Source: Opisthorchis felineus (Eukaryota > Platyhelminthes > Trematoda > Opisthorchiida > Opisthorchiidae). From it: 64,000 bases of DNA. Positions 23,363 to 36,482 of this stretch are shown piece after piece (within the stretch, counting starts at the first letter, position 1; each line of letters begins with the position of its first letter). The stretch spans positions 14,921-78,920 of the forward strand of contig SJOL01005532.1 in NCBI GenBank assembly GCA_004794785.1. Reading direction: 5' to 3'. The notes under the pieces were generated by a model. The model ran no database searches. It saw only the letters and a program-made list of their open reading frames with translations, and was not told where the DNA came from. The position numbers were made by a program, and so were the translations under genes.

Positions 23363-25376
23363 AGTATATATGCCGTACTACGTTCCGACAATCAGTAGAC
23401 ATGTTGTTCCAAAAGTGAAGACAAAATAAAACTCAACAATACCTAGAAGTCCAAGCAGAGCAGGTTGCCCCTATGTACTTAATATAGCTTGTGAAAAGTG
23501 CTGGAATGTTTTTTAAAGTACATTGGAGGGCAGCAGAAAGTGAATATATTCAGAGTTCTGCGCACTACGGAAAAAATTCAAATGGTCAACCGAAGAAAAA
23601 GGGAGAGTAACTTTCGGGTTGGGGAGTATCTAGAAACATGCGTCTTCCCACATCAGTGAAAAAGCGTGGAAAATCAATAAGCAGCGGCAAACATTTGAAA
23701 TATTTTTGTTCAGGAATAAGAGGATGTAAAGTGCTAAGGAGGCTCTCTCTTAGCTAGCTCAGTAGTTTTGCTATGTAAACTGGAAATGTAGTTTCTCCGT
23801 ATCAGCTTTCTCGGTGAGCTTTTGCATAGCTAGATATTTTGGCTAGGAATAAAATTGTACAGGACACACTCACGATGTTAAAAATTGCCTGAGGTACATG
23901 ATCAATCCATGCTCAGTCATCACTTGGTGTAAGGGATCTGAGCAGAGAGAGAGAGTTGAGTAGCAAGATTTAAGGAGACGAGTAAGCAAGTTAAGAGGCA
24001 TGAGTTAAATTCGATGATTTGTGAATGTGGATGTGAGTCAGTGCATTAATTCATTTGGAATTACGGAGATAGAAGAGTGGATTTCAACATTCATTGCAAT
24101 TCAAAAGATCGTTCTGGCACTAAATAGGTAGAAAATTCATGCATCCTAATGTTCGCTACCGAACGTGCATTCGCACACCATCCCGAAAACCGTGATCAAG
24201 CATGTGATCTTTACACAAATGAGCTGACTATGGAGCTTCCGAATAGAATTCATATGGGTTGAGTTACTGCTCAAGGTCAGACAATTGGTTTTATGTTAAT
24301 ACCGGCAACGTTGACAAAAATGAGTAGCTCGTTTAGACCGTTTGGCAGTTGTCAAACTGTGTGATTAGGCAAACGAAAGTTTTAGTGTTGTTCTTGTCCC
24401 TAATATCCATCCGTAGAATCAATTTTCTGAACAATACAGCATGGAGACTATTTGACAAACTCAAAAACACAGTTAAGAAGAAAAAAAACCCAATGAAAAT
24501 GGCATACCTGTCAGTGAAAACAAAAGCGAAATTTCAGAGGTCAATTCGAGGTTGGCTGAAACTAACACCTGTAATAAAGACCAAGCAATTCAGCTGTTTC
24601 ACTGGCTCGTCATAGTACAGCCAGTGACTGGATGCCTCAACTTTGATTGAGAATGGTTGATTGATCCTAACGGAACCCCCCCAGAATATCAATTAGAATA
24701 TACTAGAAAGAAAAAATCTGATGAACCAGTTGATTCGAAGATTCGATGAATTGATGTAAATCTAACTGACATTAAGAAAACAGCGGGATATTTGAAACTC
24801 ACAAGAAATTCGGCATGCACCGTCGAGTTCCAATAGCAAAAAGGCGAATATTGTCAAAATGAGGCCTGCTGCGACGGTCATTGGGAAAATTTCCTGAACA
24901 TGCTTCACTGAACAAACGAATTACTTGGAATTTACCGTGGCATAAGCCCACGGGTTAGACAGCATATCGTATACACTCGTTCAAGGTGAGAGACACCTAG
25001 TTTCTACTATCGCGTCATATGTGCATCAAATATTTCATGACAAAGGACAACCTACGACAACCTAGGATCCTAGTACATAAATACCCTGGTTAAAATTGTT
25101 TATTGAAAATGAAGTGAAGTTGCACAGTGCACGGTTGCATGCACCATTCAAGGTGGTGCCGGAGTGATTACCTCGGAGTGCGTGCAGAGGATGCGCTCAG
25201 TATGGCAACCTCATTTCATCTGTGGTGATGGACTTAGCTACAATTGTGCCACTTGTAAATAAGAAATCATGAAAAATCGAACAACATCACCAAAAGGCCA
25301 TGGTGGGCCCCTGCGCCTATAGCTGGCTCCCCATAGAACCAGCAAATTAATGACGGTTGTGTCGTGTGAATGTCAC
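23363..25376. other. no recognisable gene
   Basis: AT-rich. The 88-codon frame at 24349-24615 (+) is lysine-rich through A-runs and has no support. Confidence 0.45.
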
Positions 25377-25493
25377 CTTAACTGGATTAAGGTCAGTGGG
25401 TTGAAGGATGTCAAGAATATGGCGTAGGATTCACCACACACCCAGCTGCCGCTTTTCATAGACTTAATTATCTCACTAAAGTGTCTCCCCTCT
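25377..25493 (-). CDS. candidate internal exon, unknown
   Basis: The - strand segment starts after an acceptor-like CTTTCCAAG and ends at a TTAAG|GTGACA donor. Its length of 117 bp is a multiple of three, and both ends fall after the second base of a codon (symmetric phase 2-2), so it could be skipped without frame loss. The read includes F-S-E-I-I-K-S-M-K-S-G-S-W-V and G-E-S-Y-A-I-F-L-T-S-F-N. I do not recognise the family. There is no neighbouring exon in certain phase. Confidence 0.22.
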
Positions 25494-26374
25494 CTTGGAA
25501 AGCGGCATGTGCGCTTATATTTGTATACATATTTGGACATACAGATGGTATATGACGGGGGAGTCCAGACCATCGTCCTTGTTGTCCCCGCTGCTGCCTT
25601 GTGTTAGGGCTGAAGCCACGATAAAATGGAATTTGTCGGAAGCAGAAAATATCCCTTCAAGAGTGTAACAAGTCAATACAATTGAGATTGAGTTGTCCGA
25701 GGTTGAAAAATTGACTTCTCCGGGTCCATTAAGACAGTCTCCTGGCCGATCTCTTGACTGGCTTTCTCCGCCACATCCTTAAAAATTGCTCAGGAAGGCC
25801 GAAAAGCTTCCATCCTCGAAAGACCGTAGCCACGGATCATTATTTTATCTCGATCACAGCAAAAGGTGAAAACAAGTTCTCCGAAACTACTTTAGTTGTC
25901 AAGTAAACAAATTATCGACTACAATAATTAACTAATATGGAAATATGAGGCATAGGTTAAATTCCATTCAGCTTAGCAGTAGTATTTTACACTTTACGGG
26001 TGTGTGAAATGCAAGTCGCACTGTGCTAAAACATGGTCGAACAAGAAAGAATACAAGAAATAGAGATTTGTTCTGCAAATGCAACAAACAATGAGGGTTT
26101 TCAGTGTCTGCAGGCGATCACCTTAGGAGACTTTACATCAGTCAGGTTTTAGAGACAGGCAAGAAATCTTCAACAACCACATCAACAATGAACTTGAAGA
26201 AGAGGGCCAATTATTGACAGTTTTATAGAAAACCACTATATATAACAAAATTTAACGATGTATTGTCCAGAAAAGAACGCGTCATCAGATATTGGTCACA
26301 TTTAGGGGAGACAGGATTTAAGAAATCTTGAGCATGCACCCAAGCACACGATGCAAACAAAACGACAGTTCTTA

Positions 26375-26442
26375 AAACTCTAACCCCTGACCTCTCGATT
26401 AGAGGGTGGGTGGTTTACCAACTAAGCTACCGCGGACGCTGT
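26375..26442 (-). repeat. tRNA-like SINE head
   Basis: On the - strand it reads GCGTCCGCGGTAGCTTAGTT from the start, with an excellent A box (TAGCTTAGTTGG), an anticodon-arm-like CCTC...GAGG hairpin and a mutated B box (GGGGTTAGAGT). Same family start as 12869-12803. The B box and loop are not tRNA-grade, so it is a relic. Confidence 0.6.
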
Positions 26443-27984
26443 CTCACATTGCACATGTGCATTTGAGTTCCATTTGAACTATAATAGACTCTGCTTCATT
26501 ATTGCTTGAGCCAGTAGACAGTGCATTCTCACTTCGAGGGACAGACGTTTAGCCTATGCAGGGTAACGGCTGATGATACAGCAACCAGAGATCAAACCGC
26601 AAACCTGAAAAGTCTATTGATGACGACATCGGTTAAGTATAGCCATCGGACTGACTCGGCAAACTCATATTGAATCTTGTTACGCAACTAAAACCTAGGG
26701 TTTAGGCGACAAGCAGAGTGCTACTGATCAAATCAAACGAGGTCCGACCATGTTGAGAAAAAAAGTTTGAATCAAATACTTGGCACTGATTAGGTGACCA
26801 TACAGAAATCAACTGCTCAGTGTCTGTTCAGCAATGTTTTTCCTCTATTTTTATAGCTCGCATGTTATATGTCTGCGAAGAAAGGGATTAAGAGAACCAT
26901 CAACCCATCACAGCATGGGCCTTTTGCCTGTTCTAATGGTAAAGGGAAGGAGAACACAATGTTTCAACTCACTAAATAGACCCAATGACTGCTTTTATCA
27001 TCGAATGAAAGTTCCGTGCTCTTTTTGGGAGACTTTTTGAATGGTTATGCTTTTCATGGTATGTTACCAGAGACTGTTCAGCCTGGATGGAACACTATTC
27101 AGGACTGAGAGTCCGTTAGCACCTCGCTATCACATGACTTATCCAATGAATTCCGTTTGGCCCTCTCCAATGAAAAGTGTAGTATGAAGCACCAATCGCT
27201 ATTTTAGTTTTATTGAATACATTGTATTTATGGAAGTGCCTTGCTTTTCTGTGTGCCGTACTCTGAAATGCTCAAAATAAATTTCTTGTTTCTTATATTT
27301 CTGGGTAACAAGACTTGAATTTCGTGGTAATTAAATGACCTCAGTAAAAGGGGGGAACTCCATTCCATCTGCGTCGGACGTAGATGAAACGTTAGAAATC
27401 TGCACTGGTAAGTTGAGACTTTCTGAGAACACATTTACGAAAAAATGTTATACCGCAAAGTTGTCTCTGGTGCTGTCTTTGCGGGTTTCACAGTATCTTA
27501 TCATACCCAGCATATAATGGCTGCAAGTCTTAGTACTGCGAAATTCATATAAAAGCAAACATTTTTTATCTCCGTAACCTGGTTGAGTTTTTCGTCAGTA
27601 TGGATAATGCCAAGGGAAGAATGGAATGAATTTTTCCAGCATTACATGAGTCAATCTATGCATGTTAAGTAATCTTCGTTACCTAGTATCAACTTAAAGT
27701 GAAAGTGAATACTTAACATATCGGCTAACTTCTTAATGACTGTTTCTGTGTGCGGAACAATGTATTTTTGTAACCAGTATGATATTACGTTATTGTTTCA
27801 ACACTTTAAATTCAGGAACTTGTGTGCAATGCGGATATAGAGGCCGTGATTTGACTCTGTGCAAGAGTAAGTCTGGTCCTGATGAAAGTGGCCTTGGAAT
27901 CAGTAACCCACCGGAATATTATACTTTGAATAATTTTCGGATTCTGAGTTAAAAGAACAAAGTTACAAAAGGCATAACAAAAGT
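26443..27984. other. no recognisable gene
   Basis: Frames below 70 codons; no motif, repeat or splice-bounded segment stands out. Confidence 0.45.
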
Positions 27985-28091
27985 GTCTTGACTGCTGTTG
28001 CCTATGTTTGAGTGACCTGGCAGTATCCCAGCTCTCGTGCTCGATTAAGGTGACATGGCAGGTACGCACCAAAAGGTGTTACAACTGAATG
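27985..28091 (+). repeat. SINE body, 5'-truncated copy
   Basis: Matches the body of the 689-862 SINE in order: GACCTGGCAGTATCCCAGC, CTCTCGTGCTCG, GACATGGCAG, CGCACCAAAAGG and TGTTACAACTGAATG. The tRNA-like head is missing, which fits 5' truncation during target-primed reverse transcription. Confidence 0.65.
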
Positions 28092-28271
28092 CTTTTAAAG
28101 TGACTTTGGTCACTGCACCCGTTCATTTAACTGAAAACACTGCCACTTAAGAACGGTCAGATGGCTTTTATTTACACAGAAGGCTTGACTTGCCCCGTAC
28201 ACGCAAGACTTGAGAATTTTGTGAAAGTGGAGAAGTTCGCCTGTTCAGAAATGATAGTTCAGGTGCATTCA

Positions 28272-28335
28272 GCATTCGATGGTTTAGTACTGGTAACGGC
28301 CTTGAAGTCAGACATCCGGGATTTAAACCCTGGGC
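28272..28335 (+). repeat. possible tRNA-like head, relic
   Basis: An A-box-like TGGTTTAGTACTGG and a B-box-like GGGATTTAAACCC (palindromic) are at plausible spacing. Weakest of the set. Confidence 0.3.
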
Positions 28336-29697
28336 CGGCCATTGAAGTGCACCGCTGATGAGCTCCAGTAAGAGCAGAGTTTAAGTTCAGTGATTTCCCC
28401 CTCGGTTTGAGCTAGCTAAAACAGTTGTGCCAGAACAGAGGAAAAACTGTTCAAAACAAATACACTCAGTATCTTCGTCCGTAGCCGACCAAGGGATTCA
28501 ATAAAGGGCATCCATATCAGTAGGATCTTTAGACAGAAACTTAAAACAAGCGACGAGAAAATAGGTTTTGTCAAAACTACTCAAACCCATGTAGTTTCAA
28601 AGCATTTTATTCGGCTCTCTACTTCTGTTGCATTAAATACGAAACAGACATTCAAAGCATGGATGAAGCAGATAAATGACACGGAAATGAACCTGGAGAA
28701 GGTGTGAAGACCCAATATTGTGAATATGATAACACAATAACTGGAAAATCAACAAAGTTTGAGGCACTTGGATTGGGTAAAAAATGTGAACCTATGCTGA
28801 GTTTAGGAGTGAACATGGACAGAGTGAAAGGAGAGGATCAAGTTTATGGGTTGTGATTGGTCAGACGTCCACGCATCCTGCCTTACTAAAGGTAAGGCAA
28901 GTCACCGTAACTTTCCGGACACACAAGTTAGGTTTGAGGCGTCGGATAACAACAGCTTTCTTCCAGCATGAGGACTACTATTTGGTTTGATGACAGAACA
29001 TTCGAAATACGTGTTCTGTGCGAAAGCAGTTCAGTGGATTAATGATGTTTTGCAATGGCGTTTTTCGGATCTCTATTGACCGACTTCATCACAGGTTCCG
29101 AGATGTGTACCGATGAGTGCCTTTTCTACTCACGTATGTTCTTCACATTTACATTCATGTGGATGGAGATCTACTGATGGACAAACCTCATTTTAGTTCC
29201 CAGCTCTTTCGCTACAAAGTGCTGCTCCTCTGATCACCTTTTTGTTAGAAAATGCGGCGGACCTTCTTTGGTACCCTGCGATTTAAGTGGAAAGGGTCTA
29301 TATACCGATGCTTTCGGGGCAGTTGATAGCCACCCTGAAAGTAGCTAAAATCAACAAGAAAATATGGTTATTCCTTTATGCTTACTGATGGCTGGCCGAG
29401 TAAATGACGAAGACTGGTTGTAGAACCCATTCACAGTTCGAACTGTCGCTAACAGACTGCCAGATTCAGGCAGAAATTTGACTAGAATAAGAAAGTAAAA
29501 TCATAATTTTTTGTCACTGTCCTTGCAAGTGAAAGAACAATTGGTCACGGAAAAGTTAAAATTAGAACTATTTTACTAGTTAGCCGATCAGTACCACCGC
29601 AATGTGGCCATTTTTTGAACGCGGCGTGCAATCGATCCCGCCCTGATGCGGCCGAGATGCCAAAAGTGAGCCGTCTGTTATTTGTCTACGTACCTAT
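28336..29697. other. no recognisable feature
   Basis: No frame over 60 codons and no repeat seen. Confidence 0.45.
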
Positions 29698-29768
29698 TAG
29701 TTCGAAAACGGTTCGAAACAGCCGGGACGTCCGAGCCTTATCCATAAGACCAACTCTACCGAAGTACT
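29698..29768 (-). repeat. possible tRNA-like SINE head, relic
   Basis: On the - strand GGTAGAGTTGGTCTTATGG resembles an A-box region and TGTTTCGAACCG a B box. It carries several changes from consensus. Confidence 0.35.
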
Positions 29769-30541
29769 AGTTGCCTAGACCTACTCGCTGAAAGCAGGTA
29801 ATGACACGAGTGAGTGCAATTTCATCCTCTCTTTCCGAGGAATCACCTGGGGATAGCGAGGAATACAGTGTGCCGACATAACACCGTCACCCGTTTTAAA
29901 ACACTCCCGTTTTCTTCACCCAGTTGACCTATCCAACGAATAAGCGGACAAAAGGGAAAACAATTTCGGAAATTTTGAACAAGTGAATCATTTGTCGTCA
30001 AAAATCATAAACATCTGTGGGCCTACACCGACGTATCGGTCACATGACTACATGCTGGTGCATTCACCTTGATTAGTGGTAAACAATTCAACCATCAGAC
30101 CGAGCGGCCATTAGTTTCTATGGTAAGTTGTCGAGCCGGGAAATTAGTGTCACAAATGTTTGGCTAAGGTCGTGGAGACAGCGGACGAAATACTTCCAGG
30201 GTTAGGAATATATGTTTACTCTGCGGTGTTATGGAAATTTTCCATTCTTACCAAATGTGAAAGCTATAGATATTGGACACCGCTTTCTACGAATATAAAA
30301 TAAGACATGGCGACGGCGCTTGAGTAGATGAAAACGGCACAGAACACAAGCAATATCGATTGTCACCGGAGTTTTAAAATAGAGCTGTGGTTAGCGAATT
30401 TTTTAAAATTTACTTGTTCACTTACAAGGCTACTTCGGAATCGGACTTGTTTTAGAGTAAGGTTGTTAAAGATCCAGCAGGAGTATGGTTGGATTTGTGT
30501 TTACTGAGATTCCTTCGTGGGGATGCTCATAGTTACATCAT

Positions 30542-30832
30542 TTAATGATCTTTTGGAGGTCTATTTTTAAGTACAATTTGTGGCCATTCTTCAAGAGGTT
30601 CTCTGGTCTTGCGGAAGACATTCATTCTATTGAGCGTCCTAAGAGTCCATCCACCAACCCGACAAACGTTACACCGTGTTAGGGTGATCCGGCGAGGTTT
30701 CGTTCCATATGTTGGTAACAAATTTGGAGGCAGATTTCGATAATTTACGCATAGCTTTACCCGTTGTAACAACGAACTTTTGCATGCAGTAAGAGTTGAA
30801 TTTATTAAATGTTCACATGACCTGAATTTCAC
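30542..30832 (-). pseudogene. open frame, possible LINE endonuclease start
   Basis: A 96-codon frame on - ends at 30542. A block near its C-terminus, V-G-G-W-T-L-R-T-L-N-R-M-N, resembles the W/F-N-V-R-T-L block that opens many LINE apurinic-type endonuclease domains. The next conserved block, S-E-T-R-x-Q, is not seen. It could equally be a chance frame. Confidence 0.2.
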
Positions 30833-32400
30833 GAAATCTACGGGCTGTATTGTCTGGAAATTTATTTTAGGAAGGTGTGGGAAGCAAGCATACTTGGACT
30901 GCAGAAGTAAGTTAACTACAATGGGTCATTCTATTCAATCGTATTTATGAGCACTTTTTGAAGAATCTGTGCTCAAGTCTCGATAATTCTGCTGCGATAA
31001 CAATTTTATCATATATGTTATTTTTTTTACAAAAATTCTTTCCATTAGAAAAATGTTCGACTCGGAGGTATAAGTATAGGTGCTATGGTAAGTGCTAAGT
31101 GAGAAAAGGCAATATATTCAAAAATTAACCCTCAACAATTGATAGTATCGGACCAAAGTGATAAGAATTGACAACAACAATTACTTATGTTCGCAAATGA
31201 GCTCCCGTAGCTCGAGCAATTTTCCACGTCTTCTTTGTCATACCCTTCATTGACGAAGCTCGATGCATTAAATCAGATGATCTCTCAAGATGTTTTATTT
31301 ATTTTAACTGGTATTTTATGAGGTACTCTTTGTGAAGCAAACCTTCGCTTGATAGAAGAAACCTAGATAACGTAATTTTACTGTCGGACTATAAAAATAT
31401 CTCTCCTTAAACATTTTCAAGCCGGCGGTTTTTGAGAAAACCTGGAAATGGTCGCTTGAATCTCACAATCCAAAATTGAGATTATTACACTGATAAAACG
31501 TGCTACCAAAAAGGTTGCTGAAACTTTTCAAAATGCTATTGTTGCCAGGTAGATGGCCTTGTTACCCTGTCAAATTAGAAACCAAACCTTACACTTTATG
31601 ATAGCAATTCGAAAAAGCCTATTTTTCACTCAATTTATCTTAAAGATAGACTTCAAGTATTCCTTTAAGTCGCTAGATTTTGTCTTGAATTGTGTCAGAG
31701 TGGTTTTCAGATTCGTTTCACTAACGGAAACCCATGTGGATGGAATAATGAAACAAAGTTTACGGCTTTAAACCGCTGAACCTGAAACGGACCCCGGCTT
31801 TGTGGACGGAGCAGTAAAAATCTTCTCCAAAGTAGGCTAGCATAATAGGGTTTCTATAGATTATTTAGGATACCACCGAATAGACGAGGTTCAATGGCTT
31901 AACTTAATACATACAAAGAAGTTGGTAGCAGTGCTAAGTTCCTTGACTAACCCAAATAATCAGATGTATCAAAAACTTGGCAGCATCTTCTCGTCTAAAG
32001 TACTTTAAAATAGGTACTCCGAAAACTCTTGGTTCCTCTATCTGAAAGTCGAATTTCCTGCTTTTGTGCGGCGAAATACACTGAATGCCTAACTATACAA
32101 CTCGACCAAAGGCTAAGGAGTAGATTCTATACAATCTGGCTTAATATTGCGGTGACTAATACACCCGATATTCGAATCGTCACTTTATCCTTTTGCTTCA
32201 AAAATACACTTTATGCACCTGCTGGATTTGTACTACTTTAACTCTGACCTTTCGAATATCAGAGTTTGGGTAACTTTTTCCAAATCTTTACTTTTATCTG
32301 CAGGCGAATGCAAGGATAAGTTTGGAATGTACGGTAAGTAGTGGGTAATTTGCTTAAGAATAGAACATCCTTAGTAAATTGTCTTTGTACTAGACCTTGT
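30833..32400. other. no recognisable gene
   Basis: AT-rich; frames up to 72 codons without support. Confidence 0.45.
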
Positions 32401-32406
32401 TTTATT
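32401..32406 (-). promoter_or_regulatory. polyadenylation signal AATAAA (- strand)
   Basis: TTTATT on + reads AATAAA on -, about 50 bp downstream of the stop codon of the candidate exon ending at 32457. That is a normal distance for a short 3' untranslated region. Confidence 0.4.
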
Positions 32407-32456
32407 GTTGTCTTAGTCCGTTTGATGCCTGTTACGATGTGTACGCATGTGAATGA

Positions 32457-32647
32457 CTAGCATCCGATTTGGATTTGCTGATCAGCGGTGGTCAAACCAC
32501 TGGGCGTCTGCGCGTAGTTAAAAGCCACAAAAGGTTTGGGCGGAATCGAATGTGATGCGACATACAGACCTTCAGTGCCAATGTGGACCGAAGAAAACAA
32601 GGTCGGTTGGCTAATGTGTGCAGCCATATGACGAGCCACCTGCTGGG
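32457..32647 (-). CDS. candidate terminal exon with poly(A) signal, unknown
   Basis: On - the segment follows a pyrimidine-containing acceptor (CCATCATCTTTAG, exon from 32647) with a second possible acceptor at CAG (exon from 32639). It reads 60-odd codons to a TAG at 32459-32457. It is clearly more GC-rich than its flanks. The read contains H-M-A-A-H-I-S-Q-P-T-L-F-S-S-V-H-I-G, then S-I-P-P-K-P-F-V-A-F-N-Y-A, and ends in Q-Q-I-Q-I-G-C. An AATAAA signal lies about 50 bp past the stop. The combination of raised GC, acceptor, stop and poly(A) signal makes this one of the better exon candidates. No domain is recognised. The preceding exon is not identified; 33429-33222 lies upstream but ends in its own stop. 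Confidence 0.35.
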
Positions 32648-33221
32648 CTAAAGATGATGGCAATCCACGTGTACAGGTACTAGTTACTTATTTATTATCA
32701 AAGTATCAGCGTCTACCGCCGGTCCCTTCATTTTCAACACCTCCCTCAGTACAGCACCATGCAAAGTTTCCCAGAGACAACCCACTAGTGCACCGTCAAG
32801 AAGGCAGTGGATAACCTGGTTGTATTTAATTAACCATAACTTCAACGATGTTTCCATCCTTGGACTGACAATGGTTACCTTCCACTGATTTGGAAAAAGA
32901 AGGAATTACGTCGGTTCTAGCTATTTGTGATTAGCAGGTTGGGCCGGTAAGTATGCAGGTGGACCATAGGTTTTTTCAGTGGTGACCGCATCCTCTGCAC
33001 ATCTTAACCTTTCAGTCGAGTCATGTGATTATCATTGGAAGAATTATAGATGCATATGAACACGCATAAAATTTGATGTATAATCTACTACCATACTCAA
33101 TAGCACTCCTTCATACTCTAGAGTTTAGAATGATAAAACCCTTAGTTTACCGTCAAAACATACGCGATGGACAAATTCCTATTGCTCAAACGACAAACCA
33201 ACTGGTCTAAATGGCCAGTGC

Positions 33222-33429
33222 CTAATAATTTTGCAATAATTTCGAGTCCTCACAGTCCTGTAGCTTGGTGAAATGTTCACACACATCAAAGTCTTTTATA
33301 TTCAAGCATCTTTTAGTAATGCGGCTGTGTTGACTGGTACGATTTGAGAAGCCTATTCGCCAATGTGCGGAAAAGTTCATGGAAAATTTCACTTTCGACA
33401 GGAAATTCTCTGAATATTTTCCTACAGCA
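33222..33429 (-). CDS. candidate terminal exon, unknown
   Basis: Preceded on - by a very good acceptor (TTTATTTGATTTCCTTATCAG, immediately before 33429). The frame runs 69 codons to a TAG at 33224-33222. The product is basic with four cysteines in its second half, e.g. R-C-L-N-I-K-D-F-D-V-C-E-H-F and L-Q-D-C-E-D. It would begin on the third base of a codon. No poly(A) signal follows closely, and AAA|GTGAAA inside could be a donor. It is AT-rich, so chance is a real alternative. Confidence 0.22.
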
Positions 33430-36400
33430 CTGATAAGGAAATCAAATAAAGAGTTCATTCAGAGCGTTCAGCCTGCTCCGTATGGATGCCAAACCTACGT
33501 ACCCCCTCCCATTAAATCCTGAGAAAAATTCGGCTGGGCTAAAAGGGCTGACTTTGGTTAAGTTTCGATCATACTAGGTACTGTATATTTGGTAGCATAC
33601 CGAATGCTATCACAAACTTTGCTTTTTTGACCGGGTAATTAAAAATAGTGGTTAAAACGGAGTTAGATGATCAGCAATTTAATCCCTTTACTGCGAGCGA
33701 ACTACCTGAGTGAACAAGGAAGTTGGTGATTATTTGGAAACTCGCCCTTATTGGGCTGGAGGCAACATCTTACCAAGATTTTGACTGTTTGACTGTTCCT
33801 GATGTTTCTGTTCTAATTACTTTATCGTAACTGTGATGGTGAAGACTTGTTTTAGTCAGGTAGACTTCAAAAGGATTCTGCTTTGTGAACGCAGGCACGT
33901 CATACTAAATTTTCGTGGTCATCCACAGCAGCGTAAAAATTGGCTGTTGCATGCTTCCAGACTTGTTCAGTGAGGCCAGTGTTTCTATCTCCTTTGATTT
34001 AAAACACTTTGTACCTGCTGCAGTCAGCTATGTACCTTGTTTTTTTTTCGTTCGCACTACCTTACACTCCTCCCAAGCACGAATTGACACTACATCGGAG
34101 CTATCCTCGTCGAGTTGCACCTGATGTTTAAACTAATCGTTTGGTCCGTATGGCTATGGTGAAAGCTAGATAAAGGCAAATAACAAAATATCGGATCACA
34201 GCAGTGCTTCAGCTACCTATGGAACAAACTGGTAGACACTTTTTATTTGTATCCAACTCTGGAAACCCAGTAGGTTACCCCATTGTCCATAGACCCGGAC
34301 GCTATGTTCATTTACACAAACGATTCACGGAATTAACTAGAACGTGTACTAAACTGAAAAACGCCGTCGAATTAAAGTCGGTGGATGATGGCGATGGTCA
34401 TTCCAAAGGTGTCATGTGTTGTGAAATTGGTCGCTGATGTCGTTATGGAAGCCGTGCTCCAACACAACATGATTTTTACGGAAGTATCGGGCTTCTACAA
34501 AAATTCCCCTAATTAGAGAGCTAGGCGGTCCGAAATAAACAGTGGGTTGGATGGATACGTTGATTAAGGGTCATAAACAAGTTCCGGCATCCCACCGCAT
34601 TTTAGACGCAACGAATATCCGGTCCAATTTGGCCTGCAACCTTGATACTGCATGCGAACTTCGCCCTAGCTTAAGAGACTCATGTCGACTGACGTTTTGC
34701 TTTGAGCGTCTGTCTCAAAGCTGACCGTGGATGACCTAAGGCTGCAGGTCGCCAGTTGATGAAGGTGAATAATGAGTGAAATATCCGGATTCTTTGCCAC
34801 TCTTCCATACAAGGTGTCATTTTACACATCACTCATGGATACAAATGAATATTAAAGCAACCGAAGCATGCACTAGCTGTCCTCGAAGAAGGTGAGTTGC
34901 TCAGAAATGTGCAAAACTTGACATTCTCACAGATCTTTTAACTCTCCTGTGGCATTGGTGCGGTTCTAAGGGAAGGTCAATTATTAGCGGAGTGGTTGCT
35001 GTGAGAGAAAAATCTTCGGGAACCAGGACTATCTGCACATATATTCATACATATAAAAGCATGTCCACATGATTATTTCGAAATCTATAATTATTCTTCT
35101 GCAGAATACGTAAACAGATTTTGGCCGCCTCCTAAGGTGTGCAGAATTGGATGAGGTAGATAAATACTTTTACCATTTTCCGTAAATTCCATTATAAAGT
35201 CCTTAAACGTTCCTGTTCTATACACTGCCTATGGAGATCATTTGGGCACTAACTTATTAGCATATTTCTTCCGCAAATGTTAAACCCTGTTAGAAGTTTT
35301 GATACCTTTGTTACACATACAAACACCGTTTTCGCACAAGCCATTGTTTAGCAGACTGAGATCACAAAACAGTTGTCACTTGAAACTTTGTAGTTGAGAT
35401 TTCTGTATGAAACGCTTATCAAATTTTAAAGATACGCACGTATTCATGACACCTTTAGAATTGATTTGAAAATACACAATGCATTCGGTCACTTTGCAAA
35501 TCCGATTATTTTACGTGTTATTCTCTGTGAAAAAATAACATGTGGATGTTTTACTCATATTTCACTCGCATTTTGTCCAGTAGTACGCTTAACATGCAAA
35601 TTGAGCGGAGAGTAAATTTGATAATAAAACAGGCCGGTACAGAGATCGGGCAGTACACCAGTACACCTGGTGGACTGATAACGTGTGGCAGGCTTACTTT
35701 GCTGGCCGTGCAACTTTTCACGTACCTCTGATTTAGCACTAGAGGTGAACTGGGAACAATTCAAAGGCTTCAGTCTAATGTAATCGTGTCTGTACGTACG
35801 TTACACTCAAGTTCTATCGATGCTTATTCCATTTATTCTAATGTATCTTCCACCAAAACTGGTCGCCATCGTCCGTCCGCAGGCACTCTTATGAAAATAA
35901 AAAATCCTCAGGGTGTGATTATTTCCTGGAGTAGAGTAGTTTCCTGCCACTGCATAAAATAGGTTGAGACAAGTAGGAACTTGCCTACCTATTATCAGCT
36001 CCGTAGGGCCGACGCTTATTGTCCCACAGGCACTGTTGATTTATCTACGAAGAGTCCGAATCAGGCTTTAAACGCTTGCCAACGCGGTACATTTTTTCTG
36101 ATTTACATGACTGTCTCAACGAGTGTGCTGGACACAAAGCTATAAAATTTATATGATTTATTCCAATAAAAGTTTGGATTTCTCACGATGATTACGAAGT
36201 GGTAACTTTGTTGACAAAGCTAATTGAGATGGCACAATTTCCGTCCCGATTCATTCCAATAAGCTTTAACAATCAAAACAAAGTATGGTTAACTTAACCA
36301 ACTCAAAATATCCGGGACACGTTTGTTTTCAGAAGGGAATTGGGCCATCGCCATGGCTGCAACAGAACAACTGGTGCGTAATTCTTGTTAACGTGTTCTC

Positions 36401-36482
36401 CGCAACACTTCCTCACACACGTAAAATTGTTCTTGTGCACTTGGCTGCGTAGGCATTTTTCACTCTTCTGGGGTTATGGTAG
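33430..36482. other. no supported gene
   Basis: Two frames on + (34204-34437 and 34542-34724, 60-77 codons) are somewhat GC-richer than their flanks but show no motif. They may be repeat remnants. Confidence 0.35.
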
